The translations under genes were made by a program, and so were the position numbers. A DNA stretch of 55,076 nucleotides from Candidatus Polarisedimenticolaceae bacterium (GTDB lineage: Bacteria > Pseudomonadota > Gammaproteobacteria > Chromatiales > Chromatiaceae): positions 1-55,076 of the forward strand of contig JAKITT010000012.1 of the NCBI GenBank assembly GCA_021647945.1, given 5' to 3'. Below are positions 1 to 10,899 of the stretch, one piece after another. Position 1 is the stretch's first letter, and each line of letters begins with the position of its first letter. Below the pieces are notes generated by a model, which was given only the letters and a program-made list of their open reading frames with translations, was not told the origin of the DNA and ran no database searches.

Positions 1-141
1 GTTTTCTTTGCTGAAAAAACACCGGCGACTTAATGCTCCAGATTTTGTTGGACGAAGGTGTTGGCTGGAAATGAATGTGCAAAAACATTCACTGAGTTGA
101 CTGAAGGATTTTTGCTTCAGTTGCTCTAGTTTTTCAGCCAT
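1..141 (-). CDS. IS4-type transposase, N-terminal fragment running off the left edge
   Basis: Reading the minus strand from the ATG at 141 gives 47 open codons to the window edge. The peptide begins MAEKLEQLKQKSFSQLSECF and continues with a SGALSRR..FSKEN segment. This resembles the start of IS4-family DDE transposases, which commonly carry a SxLSxxF... SRRRxFSKxxTFW stretch. The catalytic DDE residues would lie outside the window. An in-frame TAG about ten codons upstream of the ATG limits the start. The element's terminal inverted repeat is not evident between 142 and 320, so that end may be degenerate or truncated. The family call is recognition by eye, not a search. Confidence 0.6.
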   Translation of the reverse strand, partial: MAEKLEQLKQKSFSQLSECFCTFISSQHLRPTKSGALSRRCFFSKEN

Positions 142-270
142 GATCTGTTGGGCTGAACAAGGCTTCTACTTTTTGGTAGGGTTTTTTCCGCAGGATTGAA
201 AAGTATGAAAGTTACGTAAATACATATTTAATATACTGTTATTACACAACTAGTACATCAAAAAATCATT

Positions 271-298
271 GATTTTATTTCGCTAAGGAAATAAAATC
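271..298. repeat. Perfect 11-bp inverted repeat with 6-base loop
   Basis: GATTTTATTTC at 271-281 is followed by the loop GCTAAG and its exact complement at 288-298. It lies in AT-rich DNA 33 bp before the start of the beta-helix gene. It could act as a 5' leader hairpin, an operator, or the remnant of an upstream transcription stop. There is no U-run on the + strand, so it is not a clear terminator. Confidence 0.5.
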
Positions 299-330
299 AC
301 CCAATATAAATTGTCATAATGGAGAAGACA

Positions 331-1197
331 ATGCTAAATAAAGCTGTAATTTTAATAATGTTACTTGCTGCACCACTGGTGGGGCATGCCCAAGTTAACG
401 TGAGTGATTGTATAGATGCAGATAACAATGCGACAGTAATCAACACAGTGCCATATAGAATTAGCAATCCAGGCCTATACTGCTTAGATAAAAGCATACA
501 GTATAACGGACACAGTGATAGTTACCGTAGCGCGGTGATTTCAATAGCGAGTGACAATGTAACATTAGACCTTAATGGTCATGTTTTAACGGGTAATAAA
601 TCAAAAATATTTATCGACCCAGGGAATCAAAGTTATTCATCTACAGGTATTGGTATTGGTGAGCATCAAAATATTACTATTCGCAATGGTAGTCTTGATG
701 GGTTTTACAGAGGGATTCTCATTGGCAACCAAGGCTCTTGGGCATCACACGTATTGATCGAAAATATGCGTATCATTGATACTACGGAAGGTATTAGGAA
801 TTTCAACCTAAAATGTCGTGGTTGTGTTATTCAAAATAACTACTTTGCAGATAATCAATACGGTATCAGACTTTCTCACCCAAAAGACACACATATCATA
901 AATAATACGATAGTGGGAATTGGGGCTGTTTCAACGTCATCAGTGGGTATCAGTATATCATCTGGAGATAATATGCTTATAAAAGGGAATCACATGAGTG
1001 GGGTTTCTGTAGACGTAGGTGTTGGTTTAGGAACTACTGGTTACGGATCGAAAAACCTAGTATTAAATAATACTGCCACAATGCTAAATCGTGGATTTTA
1101 TGCCTCTATGAATGAGTATTTTTCAGGAAATATGACAGGACTTGTTACAACACCTTTAATAGGTAGCCCCATTTTAAAGGGTACGAACTTATTCTAA
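331..1197 (+). CDS. Secreted right-handed parallel beta-helix protein (NosD/pectate-lyase-like fold)
   Basis: A protein of 288 residues beginning MLNKAVILIM with a typical Sec signal peptide (hydrophobic core, cleavage near VGHA|Q), so it is exported to the periplasm or outside. I prefer the ATG at 331 over that at 319 because GGAG at 321-324 sits six bases before it. The mature part contains recurring beta-helix phrases (NVTLDLNGH, NITIRNGSL, GCVIQNNYFADNQYGIRL, HIINNTI, LIKGNHM, LVLNNT), the pattern of PbH1 repeats in NosD and pectate-lyase-like proteins. No catalytic motif is recognisable, so a carbohydrate-binding, lyase or surface role is open. Its AT-rich codons and isolation between a transposase fragment and non-coding debris suggest horizontal acquisition. 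A terminator hairpin lies 137 bp downstream. Confidence 0.75.
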   Translation: MLNKAVILIMLLAAPLVGHAQVNVSDCIDADNNATVINTVPYRISNPGLYCLDKSIQYNGHSDSYRSAVISIASDNVTLDLNGHVLTGNKSKIFIDPGNQSYSSTGIGIGEHQNITIRNGSLDGFYRGILIGNQGSWASHVLIENMRIIDTTEGIRNFNLKCRGCVIQNNYFADNQYGIRLSHPKDTHIINNTIVGIGAVSTSSVGISISSGDNMLIKGNHMSGVSVDVGVGLGTTGYGSKNLVLNNTATMLNRGFYASMNEYFSGNMTGLVTTPLIGSPILKGTNLF

Positions 1198-1333
1198 AAT
1201 AAGAATAACTCAAAAGTAATAAATTTCAGCCAGGTAGGGTGGGTGGGATCGTAGTTTGTACTCACAGCAACCACCTGAAATAACAGCCCACCCACTAACT
1301 ATTGGAGTGAGGCAAAGTTGATCTCATAGTTTA

Positions 1334-1360
1334 AGGCTCGGATATATCCGAGCCTTTTTT
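1334..1360 (+). terminator. Rho-independent terminator downstream of the beta-helix gene
   Basis: AGGCTCGG at 1334-1341 pairs with CCGAGCCT at 1348-1355 and is followed by a T-run to 1360. The strong short stem plus U-tract is the standard intrinsic terminator form on the + strand. It most likely ends the transcript of the beta-helix gene at 331-1197. Confidence 0.8.
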
Positions 1361-3514
<2,154 letters not shown>

Positions 3515-3559
3515 CGGCCTCCACTTCAGCATAAAGAATCGCTTTAGCTTCCGATCAAC

Positions 3560-4123
3560 TCAATCACTGCCCCGTTTTTCAAGCGCACGTCGCCCCCAGA
3601 CCCAGGTGTAGTTCACGCCACTAGCGATGGTGGTAGCAAGGGTGAACCAGATCAGCCCTTGGATCAGTGCCTCTGGTAGCAGAAATGGCCCGGCATTCAT
3701 CACCACGGCGATCACCAATAGAATCTGCATCAGGGTGTTGAGCTTGCTCACCAGACTGGGGTCAGCATCCAGCTCTTCGATAGAGTAGTGGTAGAGGAGA
3801 GCGCCACCCACAATGATCAAGTCGCGCAGCAGCACGATCATCACCAAACCGAGAGGCAGCAGGCCGATCGTGCCCAACACAAGATAGGAGGCAACCAGTA
3901 GTGTTTTGTCTGCCAATGGGTCGAGCAGACCACCCAGGTGACTTTGCCAGTGGTAGTGTTTAGCCAGGAAGCCATCCAACCCATCTGAGGCCCCTGCAAT
4001 GGCGAAGAGAATCAGCGCATTGGAGAAATCCCTGGTGATCAACAGATAGATAACCGGGATGGTCATCAACACCCGAAGGACACTGATGATATTGGGGATA
4101 TCCTTGGCTTTAAACACACTCAT
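3560..4123 (-). CDS. CDP-alcohol phosphatidyltransferase (PgsA-like)
   Basis: An integral membrane enzyme of 187 residues that transfers a phosphatidyl group from CDP-diacylglycerol to an alcohol, probably glycerol 3-phosphate. The CDP-OH-P motif reads D47-x2-D50-G51-x2-A54-K55-x8-G64-x3-D68-x3-D72; all aspartates are present, but the usual AR is AK. Several hydrophobic segments follow, consistent with about six membrane helices. It overlaps the upstream DUF2066 gene by four bases (ATGA), so the two form one minus-strand operon. This neighbourhood beside hda and purM is typical, while the main pgsA of gammaproteobacteria usually sits beside uvrC. This may therefore be a second family member, and its acceptor alcohol is not certain. 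Confidence 0.82.
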   Translation of the reverse strand: MSVFKAKDIPNIISVLRVLMTIPVIYLLITRDFSNALILFAIAGASDGLDGFLAKHYHWQSHLGGLLDPLADKTLLVASYLVLGTIGLLPLGLVMIVLLRDLIIVGGALLYHYSIEELDADPSLVSKLNTLMQILLVIAVVMNAGPFLLPEALIQGLIWFTLATTIASGVNYTWVWGRRALEKRGSD

Positions 4124-5346
4124 CTCAATCTAAAAGTAGGACTCACGCGCGTCATAAACTCAGGTAGAAAGGGGCCTTCGAAAGAGGCGTCGATCTCGGC
4201 CACGGTTTTATCCTCTGGCGTATCGACAAGATGTTGCAACACAGTGCCAAGCTTAACGCCCTGTATCAGTGTCTCTACCCCCCCTCGGACGTTAAGCAGA
4301 AACTCACCACTATTGATATCCATCGTCTGTAGCACGATCTGTTCTACCATCACCAGAGAGGAGAAGTATTGTGTCACCTTGGCGTAACCTGCCAGATCAT
4401 CAATGCCGGTCACAATCACCTGTAGCTGGCTTAGACTATCGTCTTCGGCAGCCTGAGTGTAGCGCTCAGCCAGCCGACTGCTCATCTGATCAACACCCTG
4501 AGCGACAATCTCGCTCAACTCACCCTCAGCCCCGATCCACGCTTCAACCGATGCATCCTGGTAGAGACGCCACTCAACCTGCCACTGCCCACTCTCTGTC
4601 GCCAACAGCTGCCCGGTCAATGTCACTTCAACACCGTAGCGGCTAGAGGCGCGCTGAATGGTCTCGGCAAAGCCGCCCCACAGGGTACTGACCGGTAGCT
4701 GTTGATGATCTTCCATATCCATCAGCGGTAACATCACCACCAAACCACGCTGTTTGGCCTGCGCTTCAACCGCCTTCACCATCTCTGGCAGCATCTCCGG
4801 CAGTAGCATGGTGCGCTCTCCGCGCTGCTCTTGTGATAACCAGACCAGTACGGATGGGCGCGCCGAACCCCAGATAGGCAACCTCTTTTCGCGCAGCAGT
4901 CGATTCACCGCCGTCGCATCAAAGCGCACCCATAACAGGCGTTCTGGCTCAATCGGCAGGTCAACTTCAGTCACCTGCTCAGTCTCGATAAGATCCTCTT
5001 CCAGCGTCTCTACAACGGGCGCTTCTACCACCTCAACCGCCGCGCGTTCAACGATACGATAGCGATACTGCTGCACATAACGTGAGGCGTTACGTAGACT
5101 CTTGCGCAGACTACGCTCATTCAGCAGGGCACGATTCCCGGTGACTTTGACCAACACCTGACGAAAGGCCTCACGGATGGCTGTTCGGCGCTGACCGGCA
5201 CTCTGCCCCTCTACCGCTACTTCAACCTCATAGAGCCCTTTTATCTCAACTGCCCAAAGTGGTGTCACCATTAATAGCAACAGACAGAACAACATCAGCG
5301 ATAGTGCAAGGCGGCTAAATGGGGTGGGATGGGCGTGTCGACTCAT
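4120..5346 (-). CDS. DUF2066 domain-containing exported protein
   Basis: A protein of 408 residues with an N-terminal hydrophobic segment (LALSLMLFCLLLLMVTPLWA), probably a signal peptide or anchor, placing it in the periplasm or cell envelope. The mature start (VEIKGLYEVEVAVEGQS... AIREAFRQVLVKVTGNR) is characteristic of DUF2066, a family of unknown function found next to purM and hda in many gammaproteobacteria. An acidic stretch (EAPVVETLEEDLIETEQ) separates this from a longer C-terminal region with no recognisable catalytic motif. It starts 320 bp from the divergent purM, with a palindromic element in between, and overlaps the downstream phosphatidyltransferase by four bases. Confidence 0.85.
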   Translation of the reverse strand: MSRHAHPTPFSRLALSLMLFCLLLLMVTPLWAVEIKGLYEVEVAVEGQSAGQRRTAIREAFRQVLVKVTGNRALLNERSLRKSLRNASRYVQQYRYRIVERAAVEVVEAPVVETLEEDLIETEQVTEVDLPIEPERLLWVRFDATAVNRLLREKRLPIWGSARPSVLVWLSQEQRGERTMLLPEMLPEMVKAVEAQAKQRGLVVMLPLMDMEDHQQLPVSTLWGGFAETIQRASSRYGVEVTLTGQLLATESGQWQVEWRLYQDASVEAWIGAEGELSEIVAQGVDQMSSRLAERYTQAAEDDSLSQLQVIVTGIDDLAGYAKVTQYFSSLVMVEQIVLQTMDINSGEFLLNVRGGVETLIQGVKLGTVLQHLVDTPEDKTVAEIDASFEGPFLPEFMTRVSPTFRLR

Positions 5347-5433
5347 AGAAAAATCGTCTTAAATAGGAAGGAGTTGTCCATTTTAGCCTGCTGCCTCTAA
5401 TAGCGCCAAGCAACAAGCGATAAATTTCCTCTT

Positions 5434-5600
5434 TAGCCCGGACATTTCATGAATTTGCATAAAGATCACGTAGGATATTGGTTTCACAGGGAAATTTCTG
5501 CAGGAGCTTCGTATCAGTGATTACGAACGACTGAAGAAATATTTCCTGTGAAATCAATAGACAAGCGAGATTATGCATAATTTATGAAATGTCCGGGCTA
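5434..5600. repeat. 167-bp nested palindromic element (MITE-like) between DUF2066 gene and purM
   Basis: The ends are TAGCCCGGACATTTCATGAA at 5434 and its complement ending at 5600. Inside them TGCATAA pairs with TTATGCA, then a TTTCACAGG..AAAT arm pairs with ATTTCCTGTGAAA, and a small TTCGTA/TACGAA hairpin closes the centre. The whole element is one imperfect palindrome with no coding capacity, as in miniature inverted-repeat elements. It fills most of the divergent intergenic space, so the promoters of purM and the DUF2066 operon must lie in its flanks or inside it. Confidence 0.75.
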
Positions 5601-5665
5601 GATACAAGCCTAACGTCTCAACTTTTGATAAAATCCCCTAATAATTTTCTCTGCCGGAGCCTTCC

Positions 5666-6718
5666 GTGAAGCAAGATAGCACTACAACCTCCCTCAGCTA
5701 CCGTGATGCTGGGGTCGATATTGACGCTGGAAACAGCTTGGTCGAACGTATCAAACCGATTGTAAAAAGCACCACACGCCCCGGCGTTATGGGCGGCATC
5801 GGTGGATTTGGTGCACTGTTTGAGCTACCACTGGATCGCTACAAGCAACCCATTTTGGTCTCAGGCACCGATGGTGTCGGCACCAAATTGAAGCTGGCAC
5901 TGGAACTCAATAAACATGACACCATCGGCATCGATCTGGTGGCCATGTGCGTTAATGACATCATCGTCACCGGCGCTGAACCGCTCTACTTCCTCGACTA
6001 CTACGCCACGGGCAAACTTGAGGTGGAGGTGGCGACCGATGTGATCAAGGGTATCGCTGAAGGGTGCAAGCAGGCGGGTGCCGCGCTAACGGGTGGAGAG
6101 ACGGCTGAGATGCCAGGCATCTATCAAGCGGGGGATTATGATCTGGCGGGGTTTTGCGTTGGTGTGGTGGAGAAGAGCGAAATCATCCAACCCGACCAAG
6201 TCACCGCAGGCGACAAGCTGATTGGCCTCGCCTCATCGGGGCCGCACTCCAACGGCTATTCGCTGATCCGCAAGATTCTTGAAGTGAGTGCCGCCAAGCT
6301 GGATCAACCCATGGCCAATGGCACGCTGGGTGATGCACTACTCATGCCCACCCGTATCTACGTTAAACCGCTGCTAAAACTGATGCAGTCAGTCAATCTG
6401 CATGCATTGGCTCACATCACCGGTGGCGGTCTGCTGGAGAATATACCGCGTGTCATGCCCAACCATACCCAGGCGGTGATTGATGCTAGCGCTTGGCAGA
6501 TGCCAGAGGTTTTCAGCTGGTTACAGCAGAATGGTAATGTTGAGACAAATGAGATGTACCGCACCTTCAACTGTGGTATCGGCATGGTACTCTGCGTGGC
6601 GGCAGAGGATGTTGATCAGACCCTTGAATCACTCCGCGACTCAGGTGAAGAGGCGTTCCTCCTCGGCTCAATTGAGCGCTCTGACGAAGAGACCCCTTCG
6701 GTGATCATCCACTCATGA
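5666..6718 (+). CDS. purM: Phosphoribosylformylglycinamidine cyclo-ligase (AIR synthase)
   Basis: Catalyses the ATP-dependent closure of FGAM to aminoimidazole ribonucleotide, the fifth step of de novo purine synthesis, in the cytoplasm. The 350-residue length is normal. Family hallmarks include [13 protein letters not shown] at the N-terminus, GGFGALF, the nucleotide-binding stretch [24 protein letters not shown], the [14 protein letters not shown] segment and [13 protein letters not shown]. The start is GTG at 5666, preceded by CGGAG at 5655-5659. It overlaps purN by four bases, so the two are coupled as is common in gammaproteobacteria. Confidence 0.95.
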   Translation: MKQDSTTTSLSYRDAGVDIDAGNSLVERIKPIVKSTTRPGVMGGIGGFGALFELPLDRYKQPILVSGTDGVGTKLKLALELNKHDTIGIDLVAMCVNDIIVTGAEPLYFLDYYATGKLEVEVATDVIKGIAEGCKQAGAALTGGETAEMPGIYQAGDYDLAGFCVGVVEKSEIIQPDQVTAGDKLIGLASSGPHSNGYSLIRKILEVSAAKLDQPMANGTLGDALLMPTRIYVKPLLKLMQSVNLHALAHITGGGLLENIPRVMPNHTQAVIDASAWQMPEVFSWLQQNGNVETNEMYRTFNCGIGMVLCVAAEDVDQTLESLRDSGEEAFLLGSIERSDEETPSVIIHS

Positions 6719-7386
6719 CCGCTAGCGGAAAAAAACTTCAGGTGGTGGTGCTGCTATCCGGCAGCGGCAGCAACCTCCAGGCAATCATCGATAATATCGG
6801 CAGCATGCCGGTTGAGATCTGCGCCGTAGTCAGTAACAAGGCCGATGCCTACGGCTTAGCACGTGCCGAGAAGGCCGGCATCACCACCTGCCTGCTCGAT
6901 CACAAAACCTTCCCAGACCGTGACAGCTATGATCGAGCACTGCTTGAGCTGGTTGACAACTTCAACCCTGGACTGGTCATTCTGGCGGGTTTCATGCGTA
7001 TTCTAACCACCCGTTTTGTCAACCATTTCCACGGCCGCATGCTCAACATCCACCCGTCGCTACTGCCAAAATTTCGTGGACTACATACGCATCAACGGGC
7101 ACTGGATGAGGGCGAAACCACCCATGGCGTCAGCGTCCATTTTGTCACGGAGGAGTTGGATGGTGGCCCGCTGATCGCTCAGGCTGAGGTGCCGGTTAAC
7201 GCCGATGATGATGCCGACAAGCTAGGATCACGCGTACTGAAACGTGAACACCGCCTCTACCCCATGACGATTCGATGGTTCGCTGAGGGGCGGCTGAAGT
7301 TATCAGATGATCAACTGCAGCTGGATGGCAAATCACTCAATGGGCCGGTGATTTTTAAGCCCAACCAAGATATCCCTCTCAGCTGA
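6715..7386 (+). CDS. purN: Phosphoribosylglycinamide formyltransferase (GART)
   Basis: Transfers a formyl group from 10-formyl-tetrahydrofolate to GAR, the third step of purine synthesis. The protein has 223 residues. Visible signatures are [16 protein letters not shown] (phosphate-binding loop), [11 protein letters not shown], and the catalytic region [16 protein letters not shown], which holds the Asn and first His. [19 protein letters not shown] supplies the later conserved His and Asp. The ATG overlaps the purM stop (ATGA). A DUF3108 gene follows after one base, suggesting a three-gene transcript. Confidence 0.95.
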   Translation: MTASGKKLQVVVLLSGSGSNLQAIIDNIGSMPVEICAVVSNKADAYGLARAEKAGITTCLLDHKTFPDRDSYDRALLELVDNFNPGLVILAGFMRILTTRFVNHFHGRMLNIHPSLLPKFRGLHTHQRALDEGETTHGVSVHFVTEELDGGPLIAQAEVPVNADDDADKLGSRVLKREHRLYPMTIRWFAEGRLKLSDDQLQLDGKSLNGPVIFKPNQDIPLS

Positions 7387-7387
7387 C

Positions 7388-8155
7388 ATGATGAAGATCT
7401 CGACACTCAAGTATTGGCTGTCGGCATCTCTGTTTCTACTGGTGGCCCAAACCGGCGCTGAACCCACTGAAGTTGAAATCAGACCCTTTCAGGCCAGCTA
7501 TCAACTCAGCCGAAACGGCCTACCATTCGGTCACACGGAGGTCACCTTCCAGCTCGACCAACAGGGGCAATACCGCTATAGCGCTGAAACGCGTCCCAAT
7601 GCATTAACCGCACTTCTGCATGACCAAACCATCATTGAGAGCAGCCAAGGAGAGCTCAGCCCAGAGGGCCTAACCCCAAACCGATACGACTACCGCAAAG
7701 AGAAGTCGGGGCAGACCCACACCACGCAGATCAACTTTGATTGGCCACATAAACGTGTCACTACCAACACCAATGGCACGCCCTGGTCAATGCCGGTACC
7801 ACTCGCCACACAAGATAAGTTGAGTCAGCAGTTGGCTATCCAAGTCGCACTGCTACAAGGCAAGGATTCAGTCAGTTTTGATGTGGCAGATGGCGGCCAT
7901 CTGAAACGCTACCACTACAAAAGAGAGCGGCTTGAGAAGCTGGTCACGCCACTTGGCAATATAACCACCGTGCGGGTCAAAAGAAGCAAGCAATCGACCC
8001 ATGACTACACCATCTGGTTTGCTCCCAGCTTGAACTACCTGCCGGTACGTTTTGAACGAAAACAACCTAATGGTCGGTTTGTCATGAGGTTAGTCAGCAC
8101 CCAGCAGTCGGCCATCAGCACGACGCCTCTACGCATAAATCTGGGAGTGAACTGA
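7388..8155 (+). CDS. DUF3108 domain-containing exported protein
   Basis: A 255-residue protein with an N-terminal signal peptide (LKYWLSASLFLLVAQTGAE), so probably periplasmic. The body (RPFQASYQLSRNGLPFGHTEVTF... YRYSAETRPNALTALL) matches the beta-rich DUF3108 family of unknown function that often follows purN in gammaproteobacteria. The C-terminal YTIWFAPSLNYLPVRFERK phrase is also typical. ATG codons at 7388 and 7391 are both possible starts. It begins one base after purN and is probably cotranscribed with purMN. No catalytic residues can be assigned. Confidence 0.82.
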   Translation: MMKISTLKYWLSASLFLLVAQTGAEPTEVEIRPFQASYQLSRNGLPFGHTEVTFQLDQQGQYRYSAETRPNALTALLHDQTIIESSQGELSPEGLTPNRYDYRKEKSGQTHTTQINFDWPHKRVTTNTNGTPWSMPVPLATQDKLSQQLAIQVALLQGKDSVSFDVADGGHLKRYHYKRERLEKLVTPLGNITTVRVKRSKQSTHDYTIWFAPSLNYLPVRFERKQPNGRFVMRLVSTQQSAISTTPLRINLGVN

Positions 8156-8163
8156 GTCGTCAG

Positions 8164-8355
8164 GGGACCTCTGATCAAGTCATGATTGCTTTAGGCTGGC
8201 TGAAACCGCCCCGATTCGTCCCGAAGATCGCTGCAATAGAATAACTATTCCAGCTCACTTCGATACAAATCGGGGCAGTTTCATCTCACCCTAATTTTTA
8301 GCTGAGCTTTAGCGAACCTTATGCTTTAGTGCAACCAGACTTAATCAGAGATCCC
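8164..8355. repeat. MITE-like palindromic element, copy 1 (192 bp)
   Basis: The ends GGGACCTCTGATCAAGTC and GACTTAATCAGAGATCCC form terminal inverted repeats. Inside, GCCCCGATTCGTCCCGAAG pairs with CTTCGATACAAATCGGGGC, so the element is a nested palindrome. It is the inverted counterpart of the element at 46557-46714 and matches it closely across its length, but has about 34 extra bases near its right end (around 8305-8338). It encodes nothing. Its right end abuts the stop codon of the VanZ gene at 8356-8358. Confidence 0.8.
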
Positions 8356-8766
8356 CTAGCGTTTGTGCAGCAGGCGCATCTCAAGGGTTAGCAGCATCTC
8401 AGCCGCATAGAACCGCACCAACAAGAGACCCACCACGGCACCTGAGCTATTGGCCAACATATCAGCCACCTCAAAAGTGCGGTAGCCGGTCTGGCCCTGA
8501 ATAAACTCAATCGCCACGCCCATGAAGACAAACAGCGCAAATAGCAGAAGATGGGCCTTTTTACGTTTGTAGAGCTGGCAAAACCAGAAAACCAAGCTGA
8601 AATAGGCGGTAAAATGACCAATTTTGTCGCCAAATTCAATCCCGGGAGTCTGCAGTGGATCTGAGGTGAGCGAGGCCTGTAACACCACCGCAATCAACAG
8701 CCATCCCACCGCCAGCCATAACGAAAAATAGCGCAACGGTTGCCGCTGCATATTGGCAATCTGCAT
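8356..8766 (-). CDS. VanZ-like family membrane protein
   Basis: A small membrane protein of 136 residues with about four hydrophobic segments. The order of motifs (DKIGHFTAYFSLVFWF, then IEFIQG..GYRTFEVADMLANSSGAVVG) is the VanZ-like signature with conserved D-K-xxHF, E-xxQ and R-xxEx-DxxAN residues. The biochemical role of chromosomal VanZ-like proteins is not settled; VanZ itself lowers teicoplanin sensitivity. It lies eight bases downstream of dcd on the same strand and is probably cotranscribed. Its stop codon sits at the edge of the MITE-like element at 8164-8355, so the original C-terminus may have been altered by the insertion. Confidence 0.8.
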   Translation of the reverse strand: MQIANMQRQPLRYFSLWLAVGWLLIAVVLQASLTSDPLQTPGIEFGDKIGHFTAYFSLVFWFCQLYKRKKAHLLLFALFVFMGVAIEFIQGQTGYRTFEVADMLANSSGAVVGLLLVRFYAAEMLLTLEMRLLHKR

Positions 8767-8773
8767 ACGAGAA

Positions 8774-9340
8774 TCAGGATTTTGGCAGTGTTACGCCCAA
8801 CTGCCCCTGATATTTACCAGCCCGGTCATTGTATGAGGTGCTGCACACCTCATCTGACTCAAAGAAGAGCAGCTGTGCGATCCCTTCGTTGGCGTAGATT
8901 TTGGCCGGTAGTGGTGTGGTATTGGAGAACTCCAAGGTAACATGCCCCTCCCACTCAGGCTCCAGCGGAGTGACATTGACGATGATGCCACAACGCGCAT
9001 AGGTCGATTTACCCAGACAGACCACCAGCACATTGCGTGGAATACGCAGGTACTCAACCGTACGCGCCAAGGCGAACGAGTTGGGGGGGATGATGCAGAC
9101 ATCGGACTTCACGTCGACAAAGCTGTTGTCATCAAAATTCTTTGGATCAACCACCGCTGAGTTGATGTTGGTAAAGATCTTAAACTCATCGGCACAGCGG
9201 ACATCATAACCGTAACTTGAGGTGCCGTAGGAGATCACTCGCCCCTCTTCACCTTCGCGTACCTGATTATGTTCAAAGGGTTCAATCATGCCGTGTTGCT
9301 CTGACATGCGGCGTATCCAGTGGTCTGATTTAATGCTCAT
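8774..9340 (-). CDS. dcd: dCTP deaminase
   Basis: Deaminates dCTP to dUTP, feeding dTMP synthesis in the cytoplasm. The 188-residue length is close to the usual 190 or so. Family features are [36 protein letters not shown], the GKSTYARCG motif with the catalytic Ser-Arg region, and [17 protein letters not shown] carrying the catalytic Glu. The C-terminal [18 protein letters not shown] closes the active site of the neighbouring subunit in the homotrimer. It is followed by the VanZ-like gene and preceded by apbC on the same strand; the dcd-apbC-metG neighbourhood is shared with P. aeruginosa. Confidence 0.95.
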   Translation of the reverse strand: MSIKSDHWIRRMSEQHGMIEPFEHNQVREGEEGRVISYGTSSYGYDVRCADEFKIFTNINSAVVDPKNFDDNSFVDVKSDVCIIPPNSFALARTVEYLRIPRNVLVVCLGKSTYARCGIIVNVTPLEPEWEGHVTLEFSNTTPLPAKIYANEGIAQLLFFESDEVCSTSYNDRAGKYQGQLGVTLPKS

Positions 9341-9394
9341 AAGGGTCGATTCAAGTTATAAAGTTAAGGGATATCGTAAACTGCTAGTTGATAA

Positions 9395-9444
9395 GTAGGA
9401 GCGGCACCGCGATAAAGCGCAATGCGACGCGCAACCGCTCCTAC
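9395..9444. repeat. REP-like palindrome between apbC and dcd
   Basis: GTAGGAGCGG at 9395-9404 and CCGCTCCTAC at 9435-9444 form a perfect 10-bp inverted repeat with a GC-rich interior that adds CGCG/CGCG pairing. GTAGGAGC palindromes are a familiar form of REP-like intergenic repeat in gammaproteobacteria. It lies between two genes of the same strand and may attenuate or stabilise the transcript. Confidence 0.7.
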
Positions 9445-9451
9445 GTTGTGA

Positions 9452-10537
9452 TTACTGAATGACGATATTTGGAAAACTATTGGAGTAGTTTTTCGAGCGA
9501 AGGGAGAGTTTTGCCGTCGTGTTACGCGCAATCTCACGATAGGCCATGGCGATATCGGAGTTTGGCTCAGCCACCACTGTCGGCTTACCTGCATCGGTCT
9601 CCTTACGAATACGGATATCGAGTGGCAGTGAACCCAGCAGCTCAATATCGTACTGTTCAGCCATCTCTTTGCCACCACCCGCACCAAAGATATGCTCCTC
9701 ATGGCCGCAGTTGGAGCAGATATGGGTGCTCATATTCTCGACAATACCGAGCACCGGCACCGCTACCTTCTCAAACATCTTCAACCCCTTACGGGCATCC
9801 AACAGTGCAATATCCTGTGGTGTTGTAACAATCACGCAACCGCTCACGGGGATCTTCTGCGCCAAGGTCAGCTGGATGTCACCGGTACCTGGTGGCAGAT
9901 CGATAATCAGATAATCGAGCTCTCGCCAGTTGGTCTCATTCAGCAACTGATTCAACGCCTGCACCACCATCGGGCCGCGCCAGATCATCGGTGTCTCCTC
10001 CTCAACCAGGAAGCCGATCGACATCACCTGTACGCCGTAGTTCTCTTTTGGCTCCAGCGTTTTGCCATCTTTTGTCTCTGGCTGCCCTTTGACACCCATC
10101 ATGCGCGGCTGAGATGGGCCGTATATATCGGCATCCAGCAGGCCCACTGAGGCCCCCTCTTCTGCCAACGCCAGTGCCAAATTAACCGATGTGGTTGATT
10201 TACCCACCCCACCTTTGCCTGAAGCGACGGCGATAATATTCTTCACTCCCTTAACCAGTGCCAGTGAATCCTGCACCTTATGCATCTCGATGTGGGTGCT
10301 TAGATCGATGGTTACAGCGCTGACTTGATCAAGCGCCTCAATCTGCCCCTTAAGCGCTGAGATGATTGTCGCTTCAACCCCTTTGGCAGGAAAACCAAGT
10401 TCCACTGTCACATTGACGCTGCCACCATCAATGGTCACTTTCTTGATCGCTCTCGCCTCCACCAGATCACACTTTAGGTGTGGCTCAATATAGCCCTTGA
10501 TCGCCTCTTTAATCAGCGCTTCTGTTAATTCAGACAT
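9452..10537 (-). CDS. apbC: Mrp/ApbC iron-sulfur cluster carrier protein
   Basis: A P-loop ATPase of 361 residues that binds a [4Fe-4S] cluster and delivers it to apoproteins in the cytoplasm. The N-terminal MIP18/DUF59-like domain (about 1-95) precedes the ParA/Mrp ATPase. The deviant Walker A is GKGGVGKSTTSVNLALAL, with DADIYGPSQPRM and the IDLPPGTGD switch region after it. The cluster ligands are in a CSNCG pair in the C-terminal half. I choose the ATG at 10537 because AGGAG precedes it at the right distance and MSELTEALI is the usual kind of start; an upstream in-frame ATG adds 16 unlikely residues. A short extension (SLRSKNYSNSFPNIVIQ) ends the protein. Confidence 0.93.
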   Translation of the reverse strand: MSELTEALIKEAIKGYIEPHLKCDLVEARAIKKVTIDGGSVNVTVELGFPAKGVEATIISALKGQIEALDQVSAVTIDLSTHIEMHKVQDSLALVKGVKNIIAVASGKGGVGKSTTSVNLALALAEEGASVGLLDADIYGPSQPRMMGVKGQPETKDGKTLEPKENYGVQVMSIGFLVEEETPMIWRGPMVVQALNQLLNETNWRELDYLIIDLPPGTGDIQLTLAQKIPVSGCVIVTTPQDIALLDARKGLKMFEKVAVPVLGIVENMSTHICSNCGHEEHIFGAGGGKEMAEQYDIELLGSLPLDIRIRKETDAGKPTVVAEPNSDIAMAYREIARNTTAKLSLRSKNYSNSFPNIVIQ

Positions 10538-10899
10538 TCGATCTCTCCTAAAGAGAAGCGGCTCAATCACCGCCAATAGATTCATTAAAATTGCTTGGGC
10601 CGGATTCTACACTAAAACTAAACCCTAGATCCCTACGACTAAAGAGGCATCAACCAATACCTTACTATTTTGATCACCATTAAATAAGCCCACCTAATAC
10701 GCACTCTTAATAGGGCATAGGAACCACACATTCGTACGCTATAAGCTACTATTTAGTAAAAAGAGTCTGATGCTCACCAGTATTAGGGGATCTCTAGCAT
10801 GCCAGGCATCAGCACCCAAATAACAGCCTGGAATTACAGACAGAACACCCAATCATTCCAAACAATGCTCAACGAATATCATTATGTAGGGAAGCAAAA
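10538..10899. other. Divergent intergenic region between apbC and the MCP gene
   Basis: About 360 bases with no coding frame worth reporting. The stretch holds the ribosome-binding site of apbC near 10542-10548 and that of the MCP (AGGGAAG, 10889-10895). It must contain the promoters of both genes, but I see no convincing sigma-70 or flagellar sigma-28 promoter by eye. Confidence 0.5.
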
